From positions 1 through 64,000 of the forward strand of contig NZ_WQLB01000019.1 in assembly GCF_009755355.1 (NCBI RefSeq): a DNA stretch of 64,000 nt, written 5' to 3'. Position 1 is the first letter of the stretch. Each line of letters opens with the position of its first letter. Below are positions 8,255 to 20,196 of this stretch, one piece after another. Made by a program: the position numbers and the translations under genes. The notes below the pieces were generated by a model that was not told where the DNA came from, ran no database searches, and was given only the letters and a program-made list of their open reading frames with translations. The stretch comes from Deinococcus arboris (GTDB taxonomy: Bacteria > Deinococcota > Deinococci > Deinococcales > Deinococcaceae).

Positions 8255-9298
8255 GTGACTGAGTTGTCCCTCGCCTCTGGCTCCCGGCTGATTCTGGGCA
8301 TTGATACCTCCTGCGATGATACCGGCGTGGGAATAGTTGAACTGAAGCCAGGCGGCGGCGTGCAGGTACGGGCCAACCGCGTGTGGTCACAAACCGTTCA
8401 CGCGCAGTACGGCGGCGTCATGCCCGAACTGGCCAGCCGCGAGCATGTCGAGCGCATTGACGGCATTCTGGGTGAGGCGCTGGGCGAGGCCGGCGTGACC
8501 CTGCGCGATCTGGACGCGGTGGCTGCCACCTCTGGCCCCGGCCTGGTGGGCGCGTTGCTGGTGGGGCTGATGTACGGCAAGGGGCTGGCGCAGGCGCTGG
8601 ACGTGCCCTTTTTTGCCTCGCATCACCTGGAAGGCCACATCTATGCCGCCGCCAGCGAGGCCGAGCTGAGCGCGCCGTATCTGGCGCTGGTGGTGAGTGG
8701 AGGCCACACGCATCTGTTTGACGTACCGCAGGCCGGGCACTATGTCCTGATGGGCGCTACCCGAGATGACGCGGCGGGCGAGGCGTTTGACAAGGTGGCC
8801 CGCCTGGCCGGGCTGGGCTATCCCGGTGGCCCCGCCATCAGCGAGGCGGCCACGCGCGGCGACCCCGGCGCGGTGCCCTTCAAAGAGCCGCTCAAGGGCC
8901 AGACGGGCTTTGACTTCAGCTTTAGTGGCCTCAAGACCGCCGCCCTGCTGGCCCACCGTGCCGGGGCAGCGCCAGACGACCTGGCCGCCAGTTTTCAGCG
9001 GGCGGCGGTGCAGACCCTGGTGAAGACCACTGTGCGCGCCGCCCAGGCAGCGGGGCGTCAGACGGTCGTGGTGTCGGGCGGGGTAGCCGCCAACCGCGCC
9101 CTGCGCGAAGCTTTTGGCGCTACCAGCCTGCGCGTCGTCTTTCCCGGCCAGGGCCTGAACACCGACAACGGCGCCATGATCGCCCTGGCCGCCGCCGCCG
9201 CCATCGAAGCGGGCCGCGCGCCCAGCCCGCTGGGGGAAGGGGCGGTGGCCTACGCGCCGCTGGCACATGGGCAGTGGCCTGCGGCAAGTCCGAAGTAG
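8255..9298 (+). CDS. tsaD: tRNA N6-threonylcarbamoyladenosine transferase TsaD
   Basis: Transfers the threonylcarbamoyl group to A37 of tRNAs reading ANN codons, acting with TsaB and TsaE. The 347-residue ASKHA protein has LGIDTSCDDTGVGIV at the N-terminus, the metal-binding HHLEGHIYAA (about residue 120), LVVSGGHTHLF, and the nucleotide loop VVVSGGVAANRAL near residue 270. GTG 8255 is chosen because an extended -10 (TGC-TACACT) ends 6 nt before it; the longer frame from 8228 crosses this promoter. It stands as a single gene with its own terminator. Confidence 0.95.
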   Translation: MTELSLASGSRLILGIDTSCDDTGVGIVELKPGGGVQVRANRVWSQTVHAQYGGVMPELASREHVERIDGILGEALGEAGVTLRDLDAVAATSGPGLVGALLVGLMYGKGLAQALDVPFFASHHLEGHIYAAASEAELSAPYLALVVSGGHTHLFDVPQAGHYVLMGATRDDAAGEAFDKVARLAGLGYPGGPAISEAATRGDPGAVPFKEPLKGQTGFDFSFSGLKTAALLAHRAGAAPDDLAASFQRAAVQTLVKTTVRAAQAAGRQTVVVSGGVAANRALREAFGATSLRVVFPGQGLNTDNGAMIALAAAAAIEAGRAPSPLGEGAVAYAPLAHGQWPAASPK

Positions 9299-9309
9299 AA
9301 CAATCAGAG

Positions 9310-9346
9310 AGGTGGGGCGCGGCACTCAAGTTGCCGCGCCCCACCT
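9310..9346. terminator. Terminator between tsaD and fadD
   Basis: A 15-bp inverted repeat (AGGTGGGGCGCGGCA/TGCCGCGCCCCACCT) with a 7-nt loop sits between convergent genes. It probably serves both, although neither side has a long T run. Confidence 0.7.
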
Positions 9347-9388
9347 TCAGCTGATCCCACTCACCACTGCCTACGCTCCACTTCCCGT

Positions 9389-11101
9389 TTACGCGCTCTT
9401 TGCCCCACTCTGCGCGTCCCGGGCTTCCTGGGCCAGCTGGCGGCGCAGAATCTTCATGGCGGCGGTTTTGGGCAGTTCACTGCGGAATTCCACGCTGCGG
9501 GGCACCTTGTAGGGGCTCAGCACCGCCTTGCAGTGGGCGATAATCTCGGCTTCGGTGGCGTTCTGGCCAGGCTTCAGGGCCACCACGGCGTGGACACTCT
9601 CGCCCCGGTAGGCGTCGGGCAGGCCCACGGCGGCCGCTTCTAGCACCGCCGGATGGCTCATCAGGACCTCTTCGACCTCGCGGGGGTAGATGTTGAAGCC
9701 GCCCGCGATAATCAGGTCCTTCTTGCGGTCCACAATCCGGAAATAGCCCTGGTCGTCGGCCGTGGCCATGTCGCCGGTCATCAGCCAGGTCTGCCCGAAC
9801 GCCTCGCGCAGGGTCTTGGCGGTTTCGTCGGGGCGCTGCCAGTAGCCCTTCATCACCATCGGGCCGGCCACCCACAGCTCGCCCACCTCGCCCGCCGGGA
9901 CCGGCTGGCCGTCGTCGCCCACCACCACCGCGTCCACACCGGGCATGGGCAGGCCGATGCTGCCTTCTTTCTGGTTGCCGAAAATGGGGTTGGTGTGGGT
10001 AATCGGGCTGGCCTCGGTCAGGCCGTAGCCTTCGACCAGATTGGCGCCGCCCGTGATTTCTTTGAACTTGCGCGCCGTTTCCAGCAGCAGCGGCGCCGAT
10101 CCGCTGATACAGGCGCGGATAGAGGTCAGGTCATGCTTGGGGGTATCGGGGTGATTGTTGATGGCGTTGTACAGGGTGGGCACGCCGGGAAACAGGGTCG
10201 CCCCCGAGGCCGAGATCTGCGACAGCACCATCTTGATGTCGCGCGCATTGGGCACCAGGGCAATGGTCGCGCCAATCAGGATGCTCAGGTTCATGGCGAC
10301 CGTCATGCCGTATACATGGAAAAACGGAATGGCCGCCAGCGTGATTTCGTGGCCCTCGCGCAGGTCGGTCATCCAGCCCCGGGCCTGCTCACAGTTGGCG
10401 ACCAGATTGGCGTGGGTCAGCATGGCGCCCTTGGGCACGCCCGTCGTGCCGCCCGTGTACTGCAGCAGCGCCACGTCCTGCGCGCTGACGCTCACCGGCT
10501 GCGGGGTGGGCGCCTGCGAGGCCACCACCTTTTTCATGGACAGCACGCGCTCGCCGTAGGGAACAGCCACCCAGGTGCCCTCTTTGCGGGCCTTGACGGG
10601 ATACAGCAGGTTTTTCGGGAAAGGCAGGGCGTCCTGAATACCGGCCACCAGCACGCGCTTGACCGGCACACGGCCCTGAATCTCGGCGTAACGCGGGTAA
10701 AAAGCGTCCATGATCACCAGCGTTTCGCTGCCGCTGTCCTTGAGCTGGTGTTCCAGTTCGGTTGCGGTGTACATGGGGCTGGTGTTGACGGCCACCGCGC
10801 CGGCCAGCAGGGCGCCGTAAAACGCCACCACAAACTGCGGCATGTTGGGCAGCATGATAGACACGCGGTCGCCCGGCTGCACGCCCATCTTTTGCAGCGC
10901 GCTGGCAAAGCGCCCGGCGTCCTGCCACAGCTGGCGGTAGGTGGTGTTGGCCCCCAGAAAGGTCAGGGCCACGCGGTCAGGGTATTTGCTGGCGGTGCGT
11001 TCCAGCAGGGCCGGCAAGGTCAGGCCGCTGGGGGTAAAGCTGCGGGGCACGCCGGCTTCGTAGCGGCCAAGCCAGGGACGGGACAGGGTGGGTTGGGTCA
11101 T
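9389..11101 (-). CDS. fadD: Long-chain fatty acid-CoA ligase FadD
   Basis: A 570-residue AMP-forming acyl-CoA synthetase. It has the P-loop-like A3 motif QYTGGTTGVPKGAMLTHANL (near residue 215), the linker AAIPFFHVYGMT, the A5 motif LVEGYGLTEASP, the A7 TGDMATADDQGYF, and the catalytic-lysine C-terminal motif PKTAAMKILRRQL. It activates fatty acids for beta-oxidation or lipid synthesis at the membrane face. ATG 11101 has AAGGAGCG 6 nt upstream; the apparent extension to 11179 lies in the leader. A promoter with TTGCGG-N16-TATACT lies about 115 nt upstream and carries an inverted repeat. No beta-oxidation partner is adjacent. Confidence 0.93.
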   Translation of the reverse strand: MTQPTLSRPWLGRYEAGVPRSFTPSGLTLPALLERTASKYPDRVALTFLGANTTYRQLWQDAGRFASALQKMGVQPGDRVSIMLPNMPQFVVAFYGALLAGAVAVNTSPMYTATELEHQLKDSGSETLVIMDAFYPRYAEIQGRVPVKRVLVAGIQDALPFPKNLLYPVKARKEGTWVAVPYGERVLSMKKVVASQAPTPQPVSVSAQDVALLQYTGGTTGVPKGAMLTHANLVANCEQARGWMTDLREGHEITLAAIPFFHVYGMTVAMNLSILIGATIALVPNARDIKMVLSQISASGATLFPGVPTLYNAINNHPDTPKHDLTSIRACISGSAPLLLETARKFKEITGGANLVEGYGLTEASPITHTNPIFGNQKEGSIGLPMPGVDAVVVGDDGQPVPAGEVGELWVAGPMVMKGYWQRPDETAKTLREAFGQTWLMTGDMATADDQGYFRIVDRKKDLIIAGGFNIYPREVEEVLMSHPAVLEAAAVGLPDAYRGESVHAVVALKPGQNATEAEIIAHCKAVLSPYKVPRSVEFRSELPKTAAMKILRRQLAQEARDAQSGAKSA

Positions 11102-11213
11102 GAAGCGCTCCTTTGTGGGGGGACACACGGCCCCACGGGGGGTGCGTGCCGGGGGCACCGGGCGGGTGATTGCGGCCAATCAGGGCAGGTGAACCAGGAA
11201 TGAAATTAGACTC

Positions 11214-11241
11214 AGTATAAGGTAAACTTATGCGGCCGCAA
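11214..11241 (-). promoter_or_regulatory. fadD promoter with a possible operator
   Basis: On the minus strand TTGCGG is followed after 16 nt by TATACT (11214-11219 on the plus strand). The inverted repeat ATAAG-N5-CTTAT (11217-11231) overlaps the -10 box, a position suited to a repressor. Which regulator binds is unknown. Confidence 0.5.
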
Positions 11242-11399
11242 GGGTTTCCCCCGCCAGGGGAGGGGCGGCGGCCCTGGGCACCGCCGTCCCAGAAGGCGCG
11301 TCCACGTGGGGTAGAAGGGACAGCGGCGCCTCTGGGTTCGCAGCGGCAGATGAACAGATGCTCAGGCCATAGGCGGCGGCCGGCTGGCACACTTGGCCC

Positions 11400-11942
11400 A
11401 TGGCTGTCTCCCTTCCCGACCTTGACCACGTCCGTTATCTGCGCGCTGCTCTGGCCCTGGCCCGCGAAGCCCAGGCGGCGGGCAGCGCCCCCGTGGGTGC
11501 CGTGCTGGTGGACGCCCAGGGGCAGGTCGTGGCCCGTGGGCGCAACCGCGTGGGCGAACCCCAGAGCGCCGACCATGTAGGCCAGGCCAGTGTGGCGCAC
11601 GCCGAAATGGACCTATTTTTTCAGGTGGGCGAGGTGCAGAACCCTGAGACCCTGACCCTCTACACCAGCTTGGAACCGTGCCTGATGTGTGGCGGAGCCA
11701 GCGCGCTGCTGGGGGTCGGCCGCCTGGTCTGGGCGACGGCCGACCCCTGGGGTGGGTCCGGACGGCTGCTGCGCTGGGCCGATCACCCCGCCATGCAGCA
11801 TACCGAGGTGGTGCCCACCCCCGACCCGGCGCTGGAACATGAGGGTGCCCTGCTGTTCGCCCCGGAAGCCCGGCGCGCCTTTCCAGACGAAGGCTGGGCC
11901 CTGTGGCGCCAGCATTACCCCGAAGAAACGGCAGGAGTCTGA
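11400..11942 (+). CDS. Nucleoside/cytidine deaminase-family zinc deaminase
   Basis: A 180-residue member of the CMP/dCMP deaminase superfamily. Zinc ligands are seen in VAHAEMD (the His-Ala-Glu motif, about residues 66-72) and in EPCLMCGGA (Pro-Cys-x-x-Cys, about residues 97-105). The glycine-rich SAPVGAVLVDAQG before them is also typical. Members include guanine deaminase and TadA; the C-terminal part does not look like TadA, so a free base or nucleoside substrate is more likely. A CACACT box lies 6 nt before the ATG. The ribokinase gene follows 5 nt after its stop, suggesting joint nucleoside salvage. Confidence 0.8.
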   Translation: MAVSLPDLDHVRYLRAALALAREAQAAGSAPVGAVLVDAQGQVVARGRNRVGEPQSADHVGQASVAHAEMDLFFQVGEVQNPETLTLYTSLEPCLMCGGASALLGVGRLVWATADPWGGSGRLLRWADHPAMQHTEVVPTPDPALEHEGALLFAPEARRAFPDEGWALWRQHYPEETAGV

Positions 11943-11947
11943 GACGC

Positions 11948-12841
11948 GTGGGCGTGCTCGTGGTGGGCAGTATCAATGCAGACCTGACGGTGACCGCTCC
12001 TCATATTCCGGCCCCCGGAGAGACCGTGCTGGGCCGGGAACTGCGGGTCGGTCCTGGCGGCAAGGGGGCCAATCAGGCGGTGGCGGCGGCGCGGGCGGGT
12101 GCCAGGGTGAGCCTCGTGGGGGCTGTGGGCCAGGACAGCTTTCAGGCCAATGCACTGCGGCTCCTGCAAGCCGCTGGGGTCAACCTGAGCGGCGTGCAGG
12201 TGCGCCCAGAGGCGACGGGCGTGGCTCTGATTACCGTTTCGGCCGGCGGAGAAAACGCCATCACGGTGGCCAGCGGGGCCAATGCGGCCCTCACACCAGA
12301 CGATCTGCCCGCCGACCTCAGCCTGTGGACCCACCTGCTGCTGCAACAGGAGCTGCCGCCGGACATCACTCTGGCGGCGGCGCAGCGGGCCCACGCGGCC
12401 GGCCTGCACGTTACCCTGAACGCCGCGCCCAGCCGGGAAAGGACCCCGGCGCTGCTGGCCTGCACCACCCATCTGATTGTCAATGAGCACGAACTGGCGG
12501 CACTGGCTGGAGAAGACAAAGACGTGGCCGAAGTGGCGCGCGCGCTGCTGACCGCAGGCCCCCACGCCGTGACCGTCACTCTGGGCGCGCAGGGCAGCCT
12601 GACGGTCACCGCCGACGGCGAAACGCACCGCCTGGCGGCGTTTCCCGTGACGGCTCTGGACACGACGGGCGCGGGCGATACCTTCTGCGGCGTCCTGGTC
12701 GCGCGGCTGGCCCAGGGCGAGGCGCTGCGCTCGGCGCTGCACTGGGCCGGGGTGGCCGCCGCCCTGACCTGCACCCGCCCCGGCGCGCAGGCGGCCATGC
12801 CGGATTGGGCCGAAGTTCAGCAGGCGGGCGCGAGCGACTAG
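11948..12841 (+). CDS. rbsK: Ribokinase (PfkB family)
   Basis: A 297-residue PfkB-family sugar kinase. The N-terminus LVVGSINADLTV and the first signature GPGGKGANQAVAAARAGA match ribokinase, which phosphorylates ribose to ribose-5-phosphate. The second PfkB signature with the catalytic Asp is VTALDTTGAGDTFCGVL (about residues 234-250). GTG 11948 is favoured because family homology begins there and the previous gene ends 5 nt earlier, with AGGAG upstream. Pairing with a nucleoside deaminase suggests use of ribose released from nucleosides; deoxyribose is an alternative substrate. Confidence 0.9.
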   Translation: MGVLVVGSINADLTVTAPHIPAPGETVLGRELRVGPGGKGANQAVAAARAGARVSLVGAVGQDSFQANALRLLQAAGVNLSGVQVRPEATGVALITVSAGGENAITVASGANAALTPDDLPADLSLWTHLLLQQELPPDITLAAAQRAHAAGLHVTLNAAPSRERTPALLACTTHLIVNEHELAALAGEDKDVAEVARALLTAGPHAVTVTLGAQGSLTVTADGETHRLAAFPVTALDTTGAGDTFCGVLVARLAQGEALRSALHWAGVAAALTCTRPGAQAAMPDWAEVQQAGASD

Positions 12842-12915
12842 CAGGGCCGTCTTGCTTGGTGCCACTGCCTTCTTCCACGCAGGCATCTGGAGGGCAAATG
12901 CTCTAGCCTGCCGCC

Positions 12916-13416
12916 ATGCGGTACCGCACCTTTGGTGAACAGGATTACGTCTCCTTGCAAGCACTGGATTTGCTCGCCCAGCGGACTGCTGATCCAGCCT
13001 TTGACACCCTGCCTGCGCGTGAGCAGGAGGGCCGCCTGCACACCAGCCTGCCGGCCCTGAAGTTCTATGAGCGCAGCGAGCATTCTTTTGTGGCCGAGGA
13101 AGACGGTCAGCTGCACGGCGTCGTGCTGGCGCAGTCAGTTTGGCAGGGTGACCGGCCCACCGTGCTGGTCCGCACCCTGACCACCCGCCCCGGCGCGGCG
13201 CCCGAAGTGGCGGCCAGTCTGCTGCACGCCACCGTGAAAAGCGCCTATGACGCGGCTGTCTACGAGGTGCATTTTGCCCTGACCCCTGACCTGGCTGGGG
13301 CCGCCCTTCAAGAAGAGGCGGTGGTCACGGGCTGTTACGCGGTCTGCCATCTGGGCACCCGCGCGCAGACCGCGCCTGGCGTGCGGCTGGGCACGCCGGG
13401 GGTAGGTGACGCATAA
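12916..13416 (+). CDS. DUF1999 (GNAT-like) protein
   Basis: A 166-residue protein. [45 protein letters not shown] and [19 protein letters not shown] closely resemble the Thermus/Deinococcus DUF1999 family, which has an acetyltransferase-like fold. No substrate is known. A TAGCCT -10 box ends 6 nt before the ATG, so the transcript is probably leaderless. It is the first gene of a tight group: its stop overlaps the ATG of the HMA-like gene (TAATG), and DUF503 follows. Confidence 0.8.
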   Translation: MRYRTFGEQDYVSLQALDLLAQRTADPAFDTLPAREQEGRLHTSLPALKFYERSEHSFVAEEDGQLHGVVLAQSVWQGDRPTVLVRTLTTRPGAAPEVAASLLHATVKSAYDAAVYEVHFALTPDLAGAALQEEAVVTGCYAVCHLGTRAQTAPGVRLGTPGVGDA

Positions 13417-13640
13417 TGACGGGCATGACCCCGAAAGCCACCCGCGTGCTGCTGGGCGTGCGCGGCATGAGTCGCGACGCTGGAACCACTGTTTCTCAGG
13501 CGCTGGCCGCCCTCCCCGGCGTGGTGAAAGCCACCCCCGACGAAGGCCAGATTGAAGTGCATTACGACCCCTCGCAGCTGACCGTCATGGACCTCGTGCG
13601 CGCCGTGCGCCGTCAGGGTTTCCTGGCCGGGATGCTCTAG
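13416..13640 (+). CDS. HMA-like protein lacking the metal-binding cysteines
   Basis: A 74-residue protein with the ferredoxin-like heavy-metal-associated pattern: [20 protein letters not shown], then [37 protein letters not shown]. In metal-binding members the loop reads GMTCxxC; here it is GMSRDAG, so both copper-binding cysteines are absent. The fold call is firm. The role cannot be ordinary copper transfer and is unknown. Translation is coupled to the preceding DUF1999 gene. A second possible start is ATG 13425. Confidence 0.75.
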   Translation: MTGMTPKATRVLLGVRGMSRDAGTTVSQALAALPGVVKATPDEGQIEVHYDPSQLTVMDLVRAVRRQGFLAGML

Positions 13641-13648
13641 GCGCGGCC

Positions 13649-13975
13649 GTGGCCCTGGGCTACGTGGGCGTCCTGACCATCCGGGTCGAGATGCCCTGGG
13701 TTGGCAACCTGAAAGAAAAGCGGGCCCTGGTAAGGCCGGTCGTCGAGCGCCTGAAAAGCCGCTTTCCCCTGACGGTGGCCCGCCTGGACGGTCTGGATGC
13801 CCACGACTGGGAAGTGCTGGGGGTGGCGACCATCAGCAACGATTACGGCTGGGTCGAGGAAACCCTGAAAATGGCCGCCGACTACATCGCCAAGGAAGGG
13901 CCGTACCGCGTGACCAGCGAGCAGGTCGAGATCACGGTGCTGGGCGAAGCCGAAGACGCGGAAGACGAGGAGTAG
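13649..13975 (+). CDS. DUF503 (YlxP-like) protein
   Basis: A 108-residue DUF503 protein starting at GTG 13649: [22 protein letters not shown], then [21 protein letters not shown] and the [20 protein letters not shown] core. The family is often found near translation initiation or ribosome-maturation genes and has been proposed to act in ribosome assembly; no activity is visible in the sequence. The C-terminus ends in an acidic tail (EAEDAEDEE). It closes the DUF1999 gene group and is followed by a terminator. Confidence 0.85.
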   Translation: MALGYVGVLTIRVEMPWVGNLKEKRALVRPVVERLKSRFPLTVARLDGLDAHDWEVLGVATISNDYGWVEETLKMAADYIAKEGPYRVTSEQVEITVLGEAEDAEDEE

Positions 13976-13988
13976 TTAAGAGCCAGCA

Positions 13989-14021
13989 GCGGGCCGCAGA
14001 GGAACTGTCTCTGCGGCCCGC
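13989..14021. terminator. Terminator between DUF503 and lepB
   Basis: A perfect 13-bp stem (GCGGGCCGCAGAG/CTCTGCGGCCCGC) with a 7-nt loop between convergent genes. Confidence 0.75.
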
Positions 14022-14033
14022 GCTGCGTCTGGG

Positions 14034-14816
14034 TTATTTGTTCAGGGCGTTTTGCAAGTCGGTGAAGGCGGCGGGGCGATTGAGTGCGCGCCAGTTCAGC
14101 TCGTCTTTGCCGCTCAGCTCCTTGACCGATTCCGAGGAGCAGTCATAGGTGGCAGTGGCCTTGCGCATAATCGGCCAGATCACGGCGGCGGCGCGGCCGG
14201 CGATGTCTCTTCGTGGCACCGGCCCAAACAGGCGAGAATCCTCGCTGCCCCGCTCTGTGCGGTTGTCACCCATCACAAAGTAGGTGCCAGCGGGCACCGT
14301 GATTTCCGGCTGGTCAGGCATCACGCCATTGGCGCTGCTGGTGGCCTGGGTGGCCAGGGAGCTTTCAGTGTCCCAGCAGCCCTGCTGCTGCCAGTAGGCG
14401 GTGGTCCAGCTGGAGTCCAGCTTCACCCCGTTGACTGTCACCTCGCCGGCCTCTACCCGAATGGTATCGCCGGGCAGACCGATCAGGCGCTTGATCAAGA
14501 AGGGCCGGTACGTCCACAGATTCAGAGGCGCCGACTTGGTGAGGTTGGGAATCTTGGCGCTCGCCTCGCGGGGGGGTTTGAAAATCAGGATGTCGCCGCG
14601 TTTAAACTCGCCCACGCCCGCCTTGTGCAGCCAGGTTTCGTACTTGGGCACAAAGACGCGCTCACGGTCACGCAGGTTGGGCATCATGCTCACGCCATCC
14701 ACGCCCACCAGGGTGGCCACGAACTGCGTAATCACCACCGCGAACACGATGGGTTCCAGCAGTTCCTTCCACAGTTTCTGGAGAGGGGTTTGGGCGGGCT
14801 TCACAGGTTGGGTCAT
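14034..14816 (-). CDS. lepB: Signal peptidase I LepB
   Basis: A 260-residue membrane serine protease that cleaves signal peptides from exported proteins. One N-terminal transmembrane helix (about residues 18-38, [19 protein letters not shown]) precedes the catalytic serine in GVSMMPNL, followed by the general-base lysine in [12 protein letters not shown] and the box E region [19 protein letters not shown]. An insertion of about 40 residues ([18 protein letters not shown] region) separates boxes D and E. A TATTCT -10 box lies 9 nt before the ATG. Confidence 0.93.
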   Translation of the reverse strand: MTQPVKPAQTPLQKLWKELLEPIVFAVVITQFVATLVGVDGVSMMPNLRDRERVFVPKYETWLHKAGVGEFKRGDILIFKPPREASAKIPNLTKSAPLNLWTYRPFLIKRLIGLPGDTIRVEAGEVTVNGVKLDSSWTTAYWQQQGCWDTESSLATQATSSANGVMPDQPEITVPAGTYFVMGDNRTERGSEDSRLFGPVPRRDIAGRAAAVIWPIMRKATATYDCSSESVKELSGKDELNWRALNRPAAFTDLQNALNK

Positions 14817-14897
14817 GCACCGCGCAGAATACCGGATGCCAGCGGCCAGCTTCTCTCATCTGCTGCGTGGGGGTGAGGTGCCCAGCGCCGCCGGGGC

Positions 14898-15746
14898 TCA
14901 CCGTGGAGTTTGTGCGGGCGTTCCGCCGACGTCAGCATCAGCGTCTGGGGCTGGGGTCAGGGTCAGCAGACGCGGCAGCTGGGTCAGGGCGGCCTCACGT
15001 CCGGCGGCAATGGCCTGCTCGGTGCGGCCAAAGGTAATGAGGTCAATGTCCCCCAGCTGGGGACGCAGCTGCACGTCCGGACGGTAGAGGTTCACGCGGG
15101 CGTCGGTCAGCTGCGCCTGCATGATTTCCACAGCCCGGCGCAGGGCGCGCACCGGTCCCAGACTGGCCTCGCGCCGCCACAGCAGCACCCGCCGCTCCTG
15201 AAGTTCCAGGGGGTCGGGGGCCGTGACATTCACTGCCAGCACCTGCCGCGCGCCCAGAAACAGGGCGGCGTCCACTGGCAGCTGGTTCAGAATGCCGCCG
15301 TCCGACAGCAGCATGTCCTCGTAAGGCACCGGTTCCAGGGCGCCGGGATAGGCGGTGGTGGCCCGCAGCGCGTCGTGAAGGTTGCCGCGCGTGAGGTACA
15401 CCGCGCGCCCGGACAGCAGGTCGGTGGCGGTGATGGCCAGCGGGGTGGACAGCTCTTCAAAGGTCTCGGGCAGATGATGGCTCAGCCAGGCCCTCAGCGC
15501 CGACTGCCGGAGCAATCCGGGGCTGGGCCGGAAATCCAGCAGGCGCCGCCAGGACACGCCGCGGGCGAGGCGTTCCAGGTCGGCGGCGCTGTACCCAGCG
15601 GCGATAAAGGCGCCGACCAGGCCGCCCATACTGGTGCCTGCCACCACGCCGGGGCGCAGCCCGTGAGCCTGCAGCACCTCCCACACCCCCACATGCGCCA
15701 GGCCCCGCGCGCCGCCGCCGCCCAGCACCAGGCCGTAGCCTTTCAC
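14898..15746 (-). CDS. Patatin-like phospholipase/esterase
   Basis: A 282-residue patatin-family lipid hydrolase. The oxyanion hole [16 protein letters not shown] is at the N-terminus, the nucleophile elbow GTSMGG is near residue 39, and the catalytic aspartate is in [13 protein letters not shown], giving the Ser-Asp dyad. It resembles the RssA/YchK bacterial group. GTG 15746 is preceded by CCGGAGGG, a strong ribosome site. No signal peptide is seen, so it is probably cytoplasmic. Substrate is unknown. Confidence 0.88.
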   Translation of the reverse strand: MKGYGLVLGGGGARGLAHVGVWEVLQAHGLRPGVVAGTSMGGLVGAFIAAGYSAADLERLARGVSWRRLLDFRPSPGLLRQSALRAWLSHHLPETFEELSTPLAITATDLLSGRAVYLTRGNLHDALRATTAYPGALEPVPYEDMLLSDGGILNQLPVDAALFLGARQVLAVNVTAPDPLELQERRVLLWRREASLGPVRALRRAVEIMQAQLTDARVNLYRPDVQLRPQLGDIDLITFGRTEQAIAAGREAALTQLPRLLTLTPAPDADADVGGTPAQTPR

Positions 15747-15939
15747 GGGGCCCTCCGGGGAACGGGCGGCCAGCTGGGGGCCGGAAAGACGGCTGTCGTG
15801 GGCTGCGAGCAGGAGGGCATATTCGGATTGTAGGCACTTCTTGAACTGAGTTCAGGAGGCGTGCTCCCCCGCCGCAGGGGGCGGGGCCTCCCCCCAGGGG
15901 CTAGGCGCCGCCCCCCCTGCGTGGTGTAGTTTGAACAGG

Positions 15940-16692
15940 ATGCCTCTGGCGGGACAGGTGGTGGGAAACGGCGTGCGGCTGGTCAGGCCGGTGGGCCGTG
16001 GCTCGCACAGCCTGGTGTATTTCGCCGTGGACAGGGGCGGGCAGCCGTGTGCGGTCAAGATTTTTCCGGCGCATCTGGAAGGCTACGCCGACCGCGAGTA
16101 TCAGCATGGGCACGCCCTGGAGCACCCCCGGCTGGTGCGTGTGATGGCGCGCGCAACCGTTGACGAGCAGCCCGCGCTCATCAGTACCCTGGCCCGCGGC
16201 GAGGTGTTGTTTCAGCGGTATGCCCAGCGCCCGGCCGTCTCGACAGAGCGTCGCCCCTTCCTGCTGACGATGGTGCATTTGCTGGACGCCCTGGGGTATC
16301 TGCACGCCCTGGGTCTGGTTCACCGCGACATCAAGCCGGAAAACGTGATGGTCGAGGACGACGGCAGCGCCAAACTGGTGGATTACGACCTGTCTGGTCC
16401 CGCTTTCGAGACCTTCAGCACGCCCCTGCGCATGGGGACGGCCGCTTTTCAGAGCCCAGAGGCAGCGCGCGGTGAGGCCCTGGGGCCAGAAAGCGACCTG
16501 TATGGCGTGGGCATCCTGCTGGGCTGGGGGATTCACGGCGCCCTGCCCGACCCGGAAGAACCTTACCCGCTCAGCGCCGACCCGCTGGGCGCGCTGCATC
16601 TGGCCCTGACGAGTGCTGACCGGCACGCGCGCCCCAACGATGCCGCCCGCGTACGCCAGGAACTTCTCAGACTGGCAAGCCTGCCGTATTGA
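15940..16692 (+). CDS. Small Ser/Thr protein kinase (Hanks type)
   Basis: A 250-residue kinase domain alone. The glycine loop GRGSHSLV is near residue 19, the ATP-binding lysine is in CAVKIF (K40), the catalytic loop is HRDIKPEN (D130, N135), and the metal-binding motif reads DYD (148-150) instead of DFG. The APE motif is SPE, and SDLYGVGI occupies the helix F position. All catalytic residues are present, so it should be active. There is no transmembrane or sensor domain, unlike larger Deinococcus kinases. A TAGTTT -10 box lies 8 nt before ATG 15940; a TTG at 15931 is a weaker start. Substrates are unknown. Confidence 0.88.
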   Translation: MPLAGQVVGNGVRLVRPVGRGSHSLVYFAVDRGGQPCAVKIFPAHLEGYADREYQHGHALEHPRLVRVMARATVDEQPALISTLARGEVLFQRYAQRPAVSTERRPFLLTMVHLLDALGYLHALGLVHRDIKPENVMVEDDGSAKLVDYDLSGPAFETFSTPLRMGTAAFQSPEAARGEALGPESDLYGVGILLGWGIHGALPDPEEPYPLSADPLGALHLALTSADRHARPNDAARVRQELLRLASLPY

Positions 16693-17170
16693 AGAAAGAC
16701 CCAGCGTCAATCTCAAGCGAGCACGGCTTGTAGGAGGGCGGAGGACGACTGCTGAGCATGGTCTTCGGCGTCATGGCTCTCCATCAAGCGGGCAGAAGGC
16801 AGCTGTTCGCCTGTGACTATTCCAGTCTGATACGGAGGCCGTCTTTCTCTCCACACACAGGAGCAGAAACGCTGCGCTCCTGTGTGCTGCGTGCGCATCT
16901 ACTCGGGCTGAACCTAAGTTTGCTTCTGCTGTAGCCGGAATCTGTCTAAGCCGGATTCAGATTCATGACGGCATAGCAGAGAAAGGTACCGTCTGCGTCT
17001 CTATAACAGCAGCATCCGGCTGTTCTCCTTCTCTCTCTGTTCGGCGTGAATCCAGCAGTCTACCTGGTTCAATCAGGACCTCTCTGAGGTGTGCGGCCCG
17101 GCCACCACGGCAAAAACCGTTCGGAGCCGAGGCGATGTTCTGCCCCGGCTCCAGCTGCTCCTTTCAGGTT
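16693..17170. other. Intergenic region with a reverse-oriented repeat
   Basis: 478 bases with no convincing gene. About 16940-17090 is a reverse copy of the second subfamily of the interspersed repeat: its complement reads GACGCAGACGGTACCT and GAATCCGGCTTA, matching the copy at 45855-46036. Near 16826 there is a second isolated repeat end (TGATACGGAGGCCGTCT). The inverted repeat CACACAGGAGC/GCTCCTGTGTG at 16853-16885 forms a strong hairpin that might terminate kinase transcription. Confidence 0.5.
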
Positions 17171-18772
<1,602 letters not shown>

Positions 18773-19014
18773 GTGAGCAGGGTAACAGGCAACGGCAAGG
18801 GACTAAATCGTTTCAGAAAAGTCTGTCTAGGCAAGGTGACTGACCCAAGCGAAACGTATGACGGCCTACTGCGCTAGTTGAGGGTGGTAGTCGTTTTCAC
18901 AGCAAGGTTTCCTTACATTGAGGGTATGAAACGCCCCCTCCACCCTCAACAGCTCACGGCCAGGCTCATTCGTTTGAGGGCTACGCTCAGGCGCACGGCA
19001 ACGCTGAGCGCCTC

Positions 19015-20192
<1,178 letters not shown>

Positions 20193-20196
<4 letters not shown>

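Noticed and set aside
18984..19010. Terminator for the LCP gene (CGCTCAG/CTGAGCG)
   Set aside because: Only 7 bp with a long loop, no T tract, and it ends right at the LCP stop codon.
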